A stretch of 64,000 nt of DNA. It comes from Phytopythium helicoides. Taxonomy: Eukaryota; Oomycota; Peronosporomycetes; Pythiales; Pythiaceae. Location of the stretch: NCBI GenBank assembly GCA_024867545.1, contig JANFNE010000019.1, positions 930,001 through 994,000 of the forward strand. Reading direction: 5' to 3'. Under the pieces are notes generated by a model. The model ran no database searches, was not told where the DNA came from, and saw nothing but the letters and a program-made list of their open reading frames with translations. Positions 8,995-19,220 of the stretch are shown in pieces. The first letter of the stretch is position 1, and each line of letters begins with the position of its first letter. The translations under genes were made by a program, and so were the position numbers.

Positions 8995-11245
8995 ATGGCC
9001 GCTCCCCGCGCTCTGTCGCTGCTGCTGGCGGCTTCCGCCGCGCTCTGCGCGTCCGCCGAGGTGCTGCGCGTCCCTCTGCGCGCTCTGGAGGCTCCGCGCG
9101 CGTCCGCCGAGCTGCTCAACTTCCACGCGCGCTTCTCGCCGGCTGAGGACGCGAAGGCGGGCCGCTCGGCGGCTCTGGACGCGGATGACGTGGTCGCGGG
9201 CGTCAATGGCTTCGTGGAGAGCGCGCTGCTGCGCGGAGACGCGCCGCAGGGCGTGCTGGCGGACGCGACGGCGCTCGAGCGCGCGGGCTTCGTGCCGCTC
9301 GAGAACTTCATGGAGTTCCAGTTCTACGGACCCGTGCAGGTCGGCTCGCCCCCGCAGGAGGTGCTCGTGTGCTTTGACACGGGCTCGTCCGACCTGTGGG
9401 TGCCCGGAGGGAGCTGCGCCAAGTGCGCGGGCCAGGCGCGCTTCAACCGCTCGCAGTCGCAGACCTTCCGCGACGCGCCGGACGACCGCTTCGCAGTGCA
9501 GTACGGCAGCGGCAAGGTCAGCGGACGCTTCGGCCAGGACGAAGGTGCACGTCGCGGGCTTCACGGTCAAGAATGCAGACGTGGGCGTCGTCACGACAGA
9601 GGAGGAGTCCATGGCACGCATGAAGGCCGACGGACTGCTCGGAATGGCCTTCGACGGGCTCTCGACCTTCTCCCACCCGCCGCTCTTCTTCCTGCTGCTC
9701 CAGCAGTACCCGGCGCTCGACTCGGTCTTCGCCTTCTACCTGAGCCCGGATCCGAACACGAACGGCTCGGAGCTGCACATCGGAGGCTACGACGCCGAGT
9801 ACATGGACTCGATCAACGCGCAGTGGCAAATCACCGACGTGCTGCCGCAGTACGGGCTGTGGACATTCTGGCGCATCCAGCTGCACAGCGTCCACATCGC
9901 GGCCAACGGCAACCTGTGCAAGGACGGCTGCGTGGCATTCGTGGACTCGGGCACCTCGCTCATCGGCATCCCCGGCACGCTGTACCTCAAGTTCCTCTAC
10001 GATGTCGCCAGTTACGCGCAGAAGAAGGGCTGCTACTGCGGGTTCGTGCAGTACGGCTTTCAGTGCTTTCTGTGCGGCCCAGACAAGTTCCCGCCCATGC
10101 GCATTGGCGTCGGTGGCAAGCATTTTTACGTTCTCGAAGGATCGGACTACACGCTGTGTGTTGGTATGACGTGCATTGTGCTGGTGCAGCCAAGCGGACA
10201 GCAGATGTGGGTCCTTGGTGATGTGTTCATGAAGAAGTTCTACTCGCTCTACGACGTCGAGAAGAAGCAGCTGGGTTTTGCGTGCTCGCAAGACTCGTCA
10301 CACTGTGGTATCGATTCTGGTGCGCAAGACAGCGGAGAAACTGGCATTGACGCCAAGATGCCGGCATTCTTCGACAACAGCTTTGACTTGTACGAGATGG
10401 ATGCGCACTCGGTACTGGTGCTCTTCTTCTCGGGTATTTCATTGCTGGGATCGGCATTCATTGTTGCCTCTTTCTACAAGTACCCGGAGCTGGGCACCAA
10501 ACGTGGCTTCTCGCTGCTGTTCTGGCTGTCGACATCGACGCTTCTGTACAACCTGACGCTCTGGGCGGGTGGCATTTGGCGCTCCTACCAGCTCCATACG
10601 CTCTTTTGCGCGTTCCTGCGTTCGACAGAGCAATTTTTCGGCACGGCGGTGCTGTTGTTCAGTGCAGCGATCGCGATTGAGCTCCTCCGTGTTGTGCACT
10701 GGACCCGTGCCGATCTACTCGAGTACCGCTTCGCCTACCAACTTGCGATCTGGGGCTGCTCTGCGTTCTCGGGGCTCTTCACGCTATTGAGTGGATCGAT
10801 TGGCTTCATCCCTGACGGGTTTGGGCCTTGTCGTCTGTGCTTCATTGAGCACAGCCCACTATGGGCAAGAGTGTTGCTGTTTTACATCCCCTCGACGTTC
10901 GTCTTGGCTCTCTCGTACTTGGCAATTTACCGAACGAAGCAGGGACTTGATGAGGTTGCGATCCCAGCGTCAAGCCAGAGTCAGCGCCGCGCTACTGGAC
11001 AGCTGCTGTCTACGAACCTCGTCACCATTGTGGCATACACGCTGCCGACGCTTCTCGGATGGTTGTGGGTGTTCGGTCTGTTCACGTCGTCGTCGTTCCT
11101 GCTGTATCTTTCGGAGATGTGCTTCTACTCCCAGGGCATGCTGAACGGGCTGGTGTGGGCTTTCAACCCATCATTCCGCAGCGCGCGTCTCGCCAGTGCG
11201 TCAGGTTCGCAGGGTGAAACAACGCGTCTCGTTGGTCCCAACTAG
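8995..11245 (+). pseudogene. AP5: Aspartic protease-GPCR fusion (AP5 type), one-base frameshift
   Basis: The gene encodes an extracellular pepsin-like aspartic protease joined to a seven-helix receptor, about 750 residues in all. A signal peptide starts at the ATG at 8995 (MAAPRALSLLLAASAALCAS). The first catalytic motif FDTGSSDLW is at residues 128-135. The second, VDSGTSLIG, and the pepsin-like GDVFMKKFYSLYD lie after the break. The receptor part spans about 10380-11190 and has seven hydrophobic helices. This combination is known from Phytophthora (AP5), where it is thought to link external proteolysis or a peptide signal to G-protein signalling. The frame changes at 9541-9543: after YGSGKVSGRFGQDE the protein continues as VHVAGFTVKN only in the next frame, which fits one extra A. 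No intron signals are present there. It is either a new pseudogene allele or a sequence error, since everything else is intact. Confidence 0.85.
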
Positions 11246-11441
11246 TTGATCATATTGCCTCAGCATGATACACTAGGTATATCAGGCTCGCTAATTTGAG
11301 ATGCGCCGAGCGTATCTGTCAGCACATGAGCATTGAAGTCCATTTTCGTTCTATTGTTGGCACGTTTCCCACGACTGCTTTGCTGTGCTCTCTTGTTCTC
11401 GAGTGCTCAAGGCCAAGAGCTGACGCTGATCATCAATAACA

Positions 11442-12327
11442 ATGGGAGTCACTCAGCATGACCTCGACTGGTATGGACGTATGCTGTGTATGCCCATCTC
11501 GCTCCTCATCAACTTCTCCCTCTTCCAGTACCTCGACAGCTATGTATTACAAACGCTACCGTCAACGCTACGTCAAATTGTTGCTGTTCTGTGGGTTCTC
11601 GAGCTTTGTGGTGATCATCCCTTTGGCCCATCCTGACAACTTCGTGGTCAATCGTCTGACGAAGATCTCTGAGATTTTGTCGGTGCTGACGTTTCTTGTA
11701 CAAATCGCGATGATCGGTCGTAACATCAACAAGAAGATGCGAATTCGATCGCTTTCGTGCATGACACTTGCGGCTGAGATTCTGACATGGGTAGGAATCG
11801 GTATATCGATCAAGGATATTATCGAGCTAGGATTGCACGACGGAATGGGAGAATTAGACTCGTCGGACTACGTCATGGAAGACGTTGCGCTCGTTTTCGT
11901 GTTCATCTTCCGCTTCTATTACGCATCAATCTCCAAGGGACTGCGAGAGACTCTACGAACACGCAAGTCGGAGGTGTTCCTGTATATACTATACGTCACG
12001 CATGAGTACCCGTTCATAGCGCTGGACTTTGCGACGGGACTAGACTGGCAGGAGGTTCAAGCGCTGTGGAATCGAATCACGTTGGCGATGTGTTTGTTGC
12101 ACACGATCCGCGAGAAGGCTCGATCGACTGCTCGACGGGGAGGAAACGCAACCGGAACTATGAGTCGAGGATCTTCTAACGCGCCATCTTCAGGTCGCGT
12201 GGGGTTTTCCCGAAATCCGCAGCTGAATCTGATTCAGAACGCTTCCAAGCGGGGACTGATTTTGCAGAGCATGGAAAGCAAAAAGACGGTGGCTGTAGCC
12301 CCATCAGGGTCGTTCACTTGGAAATGA
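11442..12327 (+). pseudogene. Multi-pass membrane protein, copy 1, frameshifted
   Basis: Starting at the ATG at 11442 (MGVTQHDLDWYGRMLCMP) the frame follows its two paralogues for 31 codons and is then lost at about 11535-11537, where CTCGACAGCT replaces CTCGCAGCT of copy 3 (one extra base). From there the family protein continues in the other frame to the stop at 12327. Apart from this base the gene is intact, with about seven predicted membrane helices. The part from 11540 to about 12150 is almost identical to copy 3, whereas the C-terminal tail is unlike both others. The family is not one I recognise. It may be an oomycete-specific 7TM receptor or sensor. Confidence 0.75.
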
Positions 12328-12559
12328 CCAGTTAGTTTATTTCGGGTTTCAATCAAACTGGATCGCTCAGAACAGCATGAACGATACGCACCATCAAAGT
12401 GATGTCTCATGTAGCGATCCGCACAAAATTAGTCGGGCTCGAGGAGATTAATAGCTCGCCAGTGATCACTGGACGAGATTAAACTGTTGTACTCACTTCA
12501 GGTTTTCACAGCTCAAGCATCCTCTGTCAGTCTAACTCTGCAAAAGCCACTGAATGCGT

Positions 12560-13441
12560 ATGAGCTTCACGCAAAAAGATCTCGATTGGTATGGACGTAT
12601 GATGTGCATGCCCATCTCGCTCCTCATCAACTTCTCCCTCTTCCAGTACTTGGCTGTCATGTACTACAAACGCTACCGTCAACGCTACGTCAAATTGCTG
12701 CTGTTCTGTGGGTTCGCGAGCTTTGTGGTGATCATCCCTTTGGCCCATCCTGACAACTTCGTGGTGGATCGTCTGACGAAGATCTCTGAGATTTTGTCGG
12801 TGCTGACGTTCTTGGTGCAGATTGCAATGATAGGTCATAGTATCAACAAGAAGATGCGGATCAGGTCTCTCTCATACATGACACTTGCGGCTGAGATTCT
12901 GATATGGGTTGGGATCGGGATCTCAATCAAGGATATCGTTGAGCTGGCGACGCATGAAGATTTGGGTGAGGCTGACGCATCCGACTACATCATGGAAGAT
13001 ATTGCGCTCGTCTTTGTATTTGTCTTCCGATTCTACTATGCATCTCTCTCAAAAGGATTGCGGAGGACTCTACAAACACGGAAGCTGGAGATCTTCTTCT
13101 ACGTCCTTTACGTCACCCATGAGTATCCGTTTCTGGCACTGCACTTCATTACTGGATTAGACTGGGAGGAAGTTCAAGCGCTCTGGAACCGGATGACATT
13201 GGCGATGTGTTTGGTACATACGATCCACGAAAAGGTTCGGTCAAGTGCTCGACGGGGTGCAACAGCTACTGGCAGTATGAGTCGGTCGATCGTTCACTCC
13301 TCGGCAGCGAGTGACCGCGACCAAGCCATGAGGAATCTGCCTCAGCTAGTGCAAATTTGGCGTGCATCTTCGAAGAACTTGGTGCAGCGAAAAAGTATCT
13401 CTGTGGTTCCAGCGGGTCCTTCAGTCAATCAAAGTCATTGA
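12560..13441 (+). CDS. Multi-pass (about 7TM) membrane protein, copy 2
   Basis: This protein of about 293 residues has seven hydrophobic segments: ISLLINFSLFQYLAVMYY, LLLFCGFASFVVIIPL, ILSVLTFLVQIAMIG, TLAAEILIWVGIGISI, DIALVFVFVFRFYYA, IFFYVLYVTHEYPFLAL and WNRMTLAMCLVHTI. The tail is basic, Ser-rich and likely cytoplasmic. ATGs lie at 12554 and 12560; the second is preferred because it aligns with its paralogues at FTQKDLDW. It is the middle copy of three in tandem, right after the protease-receptor gene. A receptor-like role is suggested only by topology. No known GPCR motif such as DRY or NPxxY is obvious. Confidence 0.8.
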   Translation: MSFTQKDLDWYGRMMCMPISLLINFSLFQYLAVMYYKRYRQRYVKLLLFCGFASFVVIIPLAHPDNFVVDRLTKISEILSVLTFLVQIAMIGHSINKKMRIRSLSYMTLAAEILIWVGIGISIKDIVELATHEDLGEADASDYIMEDIALVFVFVFRFYYASLSKGLRRTLQTRKLEIFFYVLYVTHEYPFLALHFITGLDWEEVQALWNRMTLAMCLVHTIHEKVRSSARRGATATGSMSRSIVHSSAASDRDQAMRNLPQLVQIWRASSKNLVQRKSISVVPAGPSVNQSH

Positions 13442-13645
13442 AGAGAGCCTAAGGCATCGAAAGGCACTGTGCATTTCATCCCAGCTCGATTTACCGTTTC
13501 TCATTACCCCGGCCGATTTAGTTTTTAGTCTGGATACCTGCAAAAAATAGATTTTGAGCTACCCAGCACAGCTTTTGTTTCGATTGCTTCTGATCGTGCC
13601 ACTTGGTTCTTTGCTGCGAGTTGCTTGCCATCGTCACACTTCGTC

Positions 13646-14536
13646 ATGGCAATCTCCCAAGATGATCTCGACTGGTATGGACGTATGATGTGCATGCCCA
13701 TCTCGCTCCTCATCAACTTCTCCCTCTTCCAGTACCTCGCAGCTATGTATTACAAACGCTACCGTCAACGCTACGTCAAATTACTGCTGTTCTGTGGGCT
13801 CGCGAGCTTTGTGGTGATCATCCCTTTGGCCCATCCTGACAACTTCGTGGTCGATCGTCTGACGAAGATCTCTGAGATTTTGTCAGTGTTGACTTTTCTT
13901 GTACAAATCGCGATGATCGGTCGCAACATCAACAAGAAGATGCGAATTCGATCGCTTTCGTGCATGACACTTGCGGCTGAGATTCTGACATGGGTAGGAA
14001 TTGGTATATCGATCAAGGATATTATCGAGCTAGGATTGCACGACGGAATGGGAGAATTAGACTCGTCGGACTACGTCATGGAAGACGTTGCGCTCGTTTT
14101 CGTGTTCATCTTCCGCTTCTATTACGCATCAATCTCCAAGGGACTGCGAGAGACTCTACGAACACGCAAGTCGGAGGTGTTCCTGTATATACTATACGTC
14201 ACGCATGAGTACCCGTTCATAGCGCTGGACTTTGCGACGGGACTAGACTGGCAGGAGGTTCAAGCACTGTGGAATCGAATCACGTTGGCGATGTGTTTAT
14301 TGCACACGATCCGCGAGAAGGCTCGATCGACTGCTCGACGGGGAGGAACTGGCACTGGTAGTATAAGTCGCTCCGTAGGCCATTCATCTCTAGCAAATGA
14401 TCAAGACCAAGAGATGACTAGTTTGCCGCAGATTGCACAAATCTGGCGAGCATCGTCAAAGAATCTCACGCTGAGAAAACCAAGCGCAGTCACTCCTACT
14501 GGTCCACCATCATTGATCAGAGTGAAAAAACTGTAA
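13646..14536 (+). CDS. Multi-pass (about 7TM) membrane protein, copy 3
   Basis: This 296-residue paralogue has the same seven hydrophobic segments and the signature WYGRMMCMPISLLINFSLF near the start. The open frame begins at 13625 with TTG, but the first ATG at 13646 (MAISQDDLDW) lines up with the other two copies. Its first two thirds, to about 14330, match copy 1 almost base for base (LGLHDGMGELDSSDYVMEDV). Its tail instead matches copy 2 (LPQIAQIWRASSKNL versus LPQLVQIWRASSKNL). It is therefore a mosaic. Function is unknown. Confidence 0.8.
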   Translation: MAISQDDLDWYGRMMCMPISLLINFSLFQYLAAMYYKRYRQRYVKLLLFCGLASFVVIIPLAHPDNFVVDRLTKISEILSVLTFLVQIAMIGRNINKKMRIRSLSCMTLAAEILTWVGIGISIKDIIELGLHDGMGELDSSDYVMEDVALVFVFIFRFYYASISKGLRETLRTRKSEVFLYILYVTHEYPFIALDFATGLDWQEVQALWNRITLAMCLLHTIREKARSTARRGGTGTGSISRSVGHSSLANDQDQEMTSLPQIAQIWRASSKNLTLRKPSAVTPTGPPSLIRVKKL

Positions 14537-14824
14537 GAGGATTAGACGAGAACTTTACTTAGTGAACCGAAGCTACTTTATGACTTCAACAAAAGCTATT
14601 AACTCATTCCTGTTGGTTTCAGCTAAATGCGCTGGCTCTCAAACTACTGTAGTGAATTGCTGCTAGACCTCTCATTGCAATCACGTATGTGGTAACTCAG
14701 ACACCTTCAGCTAGGATTCTTTGGTCGTGTTTGCGATTTCTAGCTCGCGTTGTCATAGATCAAATTTGAAAAACAGACTTGCCATTCGCTAGATGTCTGC
14801 TCAACAACCTCACCCCTTCACAAT
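14537..14824. other. Convergent intergenic spacer
   Basis: Short AT-richer spacer between the membrane-protein copy 3 and the convergent zinc-finger gene; nothing else seen. Confidence 0.5.
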
Positions 14825-16728
14825 CTACACGACTGCCTTTTGTATCTTCTCGCTACGTTGTTCTGCTTGGTCCTTCTCTTGGTTTTCCTTTTGTTCTTGC
14901 TTCAGCTCATCGGTATTCAGCGACCCAATGGCACCATAGAACTCCCAGAAGTCGTCATCCAATAGTTCAATATTGTCCACATCATCCAGCCACCCCGCAC
15001 GCTGGCAAAACAAATTGTCTTCCACCACGTAGTCGATGTGATCCTGATGGCGAACAGGGAGGTGACCGCATCCAGGTCCGTGAGAGTCTTGAGGCGCACA
15101 TTTCGCTGAGCCTTGCGCAGTAGCCGCTGTGTTGCTGCAATTACTCCCGCTCCGAGGACGCTCACCTAGCTTTTTCACACTGTCCTGGCATACCAAGTGG
15201 TTATGCACCACATAGTCGCGATGGTTGCCATGTTGAATCGAGAGATGCCCGCAAGATCGGCTGTGCCGCGAATAATTGAGCGCAAGCTCGTTAGGGGTCG
15301 GTGCAGGGATGCAAACTGGGGTCAAGGCCTTTCCTTCACTCTCGACTGATGTTTCTGAATGCTGACTGAGAGCGTGGGTAATCGGGCTCTTGGAATCAGG
15401 GAGAGGAAGCTTCGCTTCGACTGGTGCCAAGTTCATCTCTTCGAGAGGCTTTAGAAATGCTTCACTGTCCGAAGTACTTTCAAAGCCTCCAAGCGCAGTG
15501 GCTTCGGCTAGCGTCGAAGCCTCAAGAGAAGCTGCCGCGTCGTCTACGCTGTAAGCAGGAGCTGCCCGGCTCATATTGCCAAGATTTGGACCAACTGGCG
15601 TGACTTCGTCAATCTTGAAATCGGGGAGTGGGGCGAAGATGTGCCCGTTCAAGCCACACGGACCAGTTGGTGGAGGTAAATCCATCAGCGACAGCGTTTT
15701 GAAGTCGGGTGCGTCTTCTGCGAGGAAAGCGTCGATCGGATCCGTGACGTTGAATGCGGCAAAGCATGCTGGTGGAGAGTGGATGTGGTCTTCTGTGCAC
15801 TTCAGCTCGTACCGAATCGCGGGTTTTAAGGTCGCTACTGGAGCAACGGCTGCGGTCCCGCACTGAATGCACAAGCGAGCAACACCACCCTTCGGTTTTG
15901 CTTCAACACCAGTCGTTGGAGTCGATCGAGCGCCTGCAGCACTGATATCCGAATGGGTGGGGCTTGCTTTTGGGGATGCACGCGGCGAGGACGCCACCGA
16001 TGAGCACGAGAGCGACGACGAGGAAGTCGATGGGGTCAGGCGGCGCTTTTTGGGCTTACACATGTCACCCGATGCATTGTCATGCATGCGCTGGTGCTTG
16101 TGCAGGTCGAACTTGCGCGCAAACCGGCGTCCGCATCCAGGAAATGGACACTCGAACGGCTTGGTTCCTCTGTCGGTAAGAGAGAGGGAGACAGACAGAC
16201 AGACAGACAGACAGATTCTATAAGCTCATGCCATCGGAAAGTTGTGATGTTGCAGAACACGTACGAGTGGGTTCGCTCGTGACTGAGCAGGTCGGAGCGC
16301 CTGGCAAAGCTGCGATCGCACCCCGGAAACCTGCACGCGTGGGGCTTCTCGCCCGTGTGCACGCGCGTGTGCACCTCCATGTCTGCCTTTCTCAAGAACC
16401 CGCGGCCGCACCAGGCGCACGTGAACTGCTTGTCTCCGCTGTGGATGTTCATGTGGCGCTTCAGGTTGCCCTTGAGCTGGAACTCCCGCCCGCACCCCGG
16501 AAACGCGCACTTGAACACCTTCTTGCCCTCGGAATTGGTCACGGCCGACAAGTTGATCGCCAGAGCAATTGGTGACGCGGAAACGAGCATTTTTGCCGTG
16601 GGGACGCTCATTTCCAGGTCCGAAGACGGCGGAGAAGGCCCCGATGTGGCTGGAGACGCTGGCGAGGCCGTGGAAGCGGCAGGCGGAGCCCGCAGCGGCC
16701 TGTGCATGGCAAAGGAGGCGAGTGGCAT
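14825..16728 (-). CDS. Four-finger C2H2 zinc-finger protein with His/Cys repeat tail
   Basis: The gene has two exons, 16728-16265 and 16169-14825, joined across a 95-nt intron (GTACGT...CGACAG), giving about 602 residues. The join restores the canonical linker HSGTKPFEC between fingers 3 and 4, which supports it. Four C2H2 fingers span residues 73-180 (CAFPGCGREF, CAWCGRGF, CRFPGCDRSF, CPFPGCGRRF). A Ser-rich nuclear-type basic stretch KPKKRR follows. The long tail holds two copies of a motif CGH-x4-H-x2-H-x-DYVV-x3-L-x-C at residues 461-482 and 522-543, plus a Cys pair and a KCTEDHIH stretch around residues 255-285. The C-terminal 30 residues are Glu/Gln/Lys-rich. It is a likely DNA-binding transcription factor. 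The tail looks like a metal-binding or sensing region. The in-frame TTG at 16731 is not used. Confidence 0.85.
16170..16264 (-). other. Intron of the zinc-finger gene with CTGT repeats
   Basis: On the coding strand the pyrimidine tract before the 3' splice site is made of about six CTGT units (GACA units at 16190-16214 on the plus strand), so the splice signal is built from a microsatellite. Confidence 0.8.
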
Positions 16729-16809
16729 CAACGGCCGAGGGTCACGACCTGGTCGGTCTCACGTTGATGCGGCAGCCGCCGTCGGACAAAGTGGATTTGA
16801 TTGGGGATG

Positions 16810-16843
16810 TACCGGTATTTTGGGGGTTCAGGTATTACCGGTA
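16810..16843. promoter_or_regulatory. Pair of TACCGGTA palindromes upstream of zinc-finger gene
   Basis: ACCGGT cores at 16811-16816 and 16837-16842, both within TACCGGTA, lie 83-115 bp upstream of the ATG at 16728 on the minus strand. The same motif stands upstream of three other genes in the window. Confidence 0.45.
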
Positions 16844-16859
16844 TAGTACCGTTATACTG

Positions 16860-18029
16860 TAGATTTTTGGAACGCTGAGGTGATCAGCCGGGAGGGCCAT
16901 CGACTTGTCGAGACTTTGGCACGCTTTCCCATCGTCAACGACGCGTCGAGCGGTTTGTCGATAGCGCTGAAGGTGCTGCTGCGTCGTGAGGTAGTTGCGG
17001 ATTGAGGCAGCGTGTGGCCGCTGCTTGGTGTCAAAGTGCTGCTTGGAGGGGTTTGGTCCGGACAGTTGGTCCCTTCTTGAAGCCCGTGAAGCGCTTGGAG
17101 ATTACACTCGACGTGTCATCGTCCTCCGTCGACGCCTACATGTGTACTCGAGATGCAAACAGTGCGAAGAGATACAGTTGGCGTCTGGCGTCCCGACGAT
17201 CGGCGCCGACGGGGGACCGCAAACGAGCCGACGGTAGCGTTGGGCCGCGCACAATCCAGAGGGATGTATACCGCAGATTTTCCAGCCACGTCAGCGAGAA
17301 GTCACAACAACGTGTCAAGTTGAAGCACAAAAGTCATCTGTCTGCCGTCAATCTGCCGACTACCGAGAGTTCGGTTCCCGGCACCAAGTTGGCGACCTGC
17401 AGACGCATCAACAACGAGGCGGCGGTCCCATAGCAAGCCAGAAATTCCCATTCTGTTGCAAGCCGGAGCTTCTCCAACTGTAGACACATCAAGACCGCGG
17501 GAACGCAAAAAAGAAAAAAAAAAAAAACTTATGGCACGCACGCTCTGTCGGTGCCGAACTAGCCGTCATCCGCTCGATTTGGCGGTAGTGTTTGCGTGGA
17601 CTCGCTTCATGCATCGCGAACCTCGACGCGCGAAAGAAGAGCAAAGCACGCGTGAGTTGCAAGAGGTACTGTACACCGAGCAAACGCTTGCGGCACTGTA
17701 CAATCCATTGGACACTGCACGCAACCGCGGCGATTGTACGTAGCTTTTCACGTCTGCGTACAGTAGTTGTTGTGCACGTCGATTTTCGCGTCTGCGCGAC
17801 GCTCGCTCGACACGTAGGGCAGATACCGTACTTTGCGTGTCGCTTCAACCGTACCTTTGCGTTAAGTACGCAAGCTAGTGACGTACTCGGTCGAGACAAC
17901 GCAAGCGTGAGAAGCTCGAGACCTCGGGCGTGCCGCCGACGCTTCTCGGCCTGAATGCTGTCGCTTGCACGCTCCAACGTCTCCGCTGGATCATCTGCTT
18001 CTTCGTGGTTGCTACCGCTATCGCAAGAG
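16860..18029. repeat. Diverged third copy of the palindrome's inner block
   Basis: The stretch from about 17050 to 17900 aligns in patches with 19730-20440. Shared landmarks are CGCAAACGAGCCGACGG versus CGTAAACGAGCCGACAT, CACAATCCAG, CCAGCCACGTCAGC versus CCGGCCACGTCAGC, CACTGCACGCA, and AGATACCGTACTTTGCGTG versus AGATACCGCACCTAGTGTG. It carries no supported gene; the ORFs here are broken and differ between copies. Confidence 0.6.
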
Positions 18030-18087
18030 GCATGTCGCCCATGAAAGCAACCCACCAGACCGTGGGCCGGCGTTGGTGATGGTGTAG

Positions 18088-18105
18088 TCCTCATTTACCA
18101 ATCTG
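18088..18105 (+). promoter_or_regulatory. Oomycete Inr-FPR core promoter in left arm
   Basis: TCCTCATTTACCAATCTG is a good initiator plus FPR match and ends 11 bp before the ATG at 18117. Confidence 0.6.
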
Positions 18106-18116
18106 CCGCCTCCGAG

Positions 18117-18293
18117 ATGCCGAGTTCCCCGCCTGCCAGCGCCAGCGCCGCCGCCCCCAGTGGCAACGCACCCGGCGCGGACGAGGAGATGAAGAAGCAG
18201 TGGCAGAACAATCTCGAGATCGACCTGCTCAAGTCGGCGTGGATCCGCAAGGACCGCGAGCAGCAGGCGCAAATGCTGTCGGCCGGCAAGTGA
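18117..18293 (+). CDS. Small 58-residue protein, left palindrome copy
   Basis: This short ORF begins MPSSPPASASAAAPSGNAPG and continues with a charged helical half (DEEMKKQWQNNLEIDLLKSA, then WIRKDREQQAQMLSAGK). A core promoter lies directly upstream at 18088-18105, which is the main reason to believe it. The same ORF, with the same promoter and identical length, is present in the other arm. The stop follows AAG within AAGTGAGG, so a splice donor there cannot be excluded, and this may be a first exon. I recognise no family. The amphipathic second half suggests a protein-binding helix. Confidence 0.55.
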   Translation: MPSSPPASASAAAPSGNAPGADEEMKKQWQNNLEIDLLKSAWIRKDREQQAQMLSAGK

Positions 18294-19119
18294 GGGGGAG
18301 AAGCACTCGACGCGTCCAAGTCACCACGTGGGGAAGAAACTATTGCCACCGTACTACTAGCGCCAGCCACGAGTGACCGAGCGAGCAAGAGCGAGCGAGC
18401 GACCGACCGATAGAGCCACAGCCAAGAAGATAGACAGAGGGAGGACTAGCCTCCCGTGATATATCCAGACCCCACCCCAACCACCACCACTACTACTACC
18501 CGAGGCCCCTCCAGCCCAGCTAGACGTTGCATGAGGCGCGCGCACTGTTGCTGCTGCTGCTGCTGCCGCCGTTGTCGCTGCTACTTGACGCAAGCGAGCG
18601 AGTGCGCCGCCAGTTCCCGACCGGGCGATATTTACTCGTCGCGCTAACTTATAAGACACCACTACATCTCCTACTTTCCTCAATTGGCATTTCCTCTTTG
18701 GTCGTTGCCGCTCGCGTTGCCTTGCCGCGGAAGGGAAGAGAAGGGAGGGATCCGTTCGTAGAGGCGCGGATCCCTTCGCCACTGTCCGCGACGGGATCAC
18801 CTCCTGATCGCTCACGCGCTCTCTGTGACGCCGTAAAGGCCCGCGAGGTCCGCGTGGTGATCGTTTCGCTTTCGTGTCGTGTCAACTCGACACATCCCAG
18901 GCAGCGCGTCGTCGACCGAGTCATCGGCTTCGTGTCCATGTAGAAGCTTGAGACGTGTGTCGTCGCCGTCCGCCACGCGAGGTCCGCCTCGTTCCGGATC
19001 CCTTCCCGTCCGTGGCTCGGTCGTCGGCAGAAGGAGCGAGGCAGCCACAACCGCCGCCGCCATCGACGCGTCGAGACTCGCACGCCCGCCATCGACATGT
19101 TGAGCCTATTGGCACGCCA

Positions 19120-19147
19120 GCACCAGCAGCAGCAGCAGCAGCTCACC

Positions 19148-19196
<49 letters not shown>

Positions 19197-19220
19197 GCAG
19201 CAGCAACAGCAGCAGCAGCT
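19120..19220. repeat. CAG/CAC/CAA trinucleotide repeat, left arm
   Basis: Runs of CAG, then CAC, then CAA, then CAG follow each other without a break. The partner in the right arm at 22891-22991 has the same total length but the CAC/CAA border is moved by two units. Confidence 0.9.
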
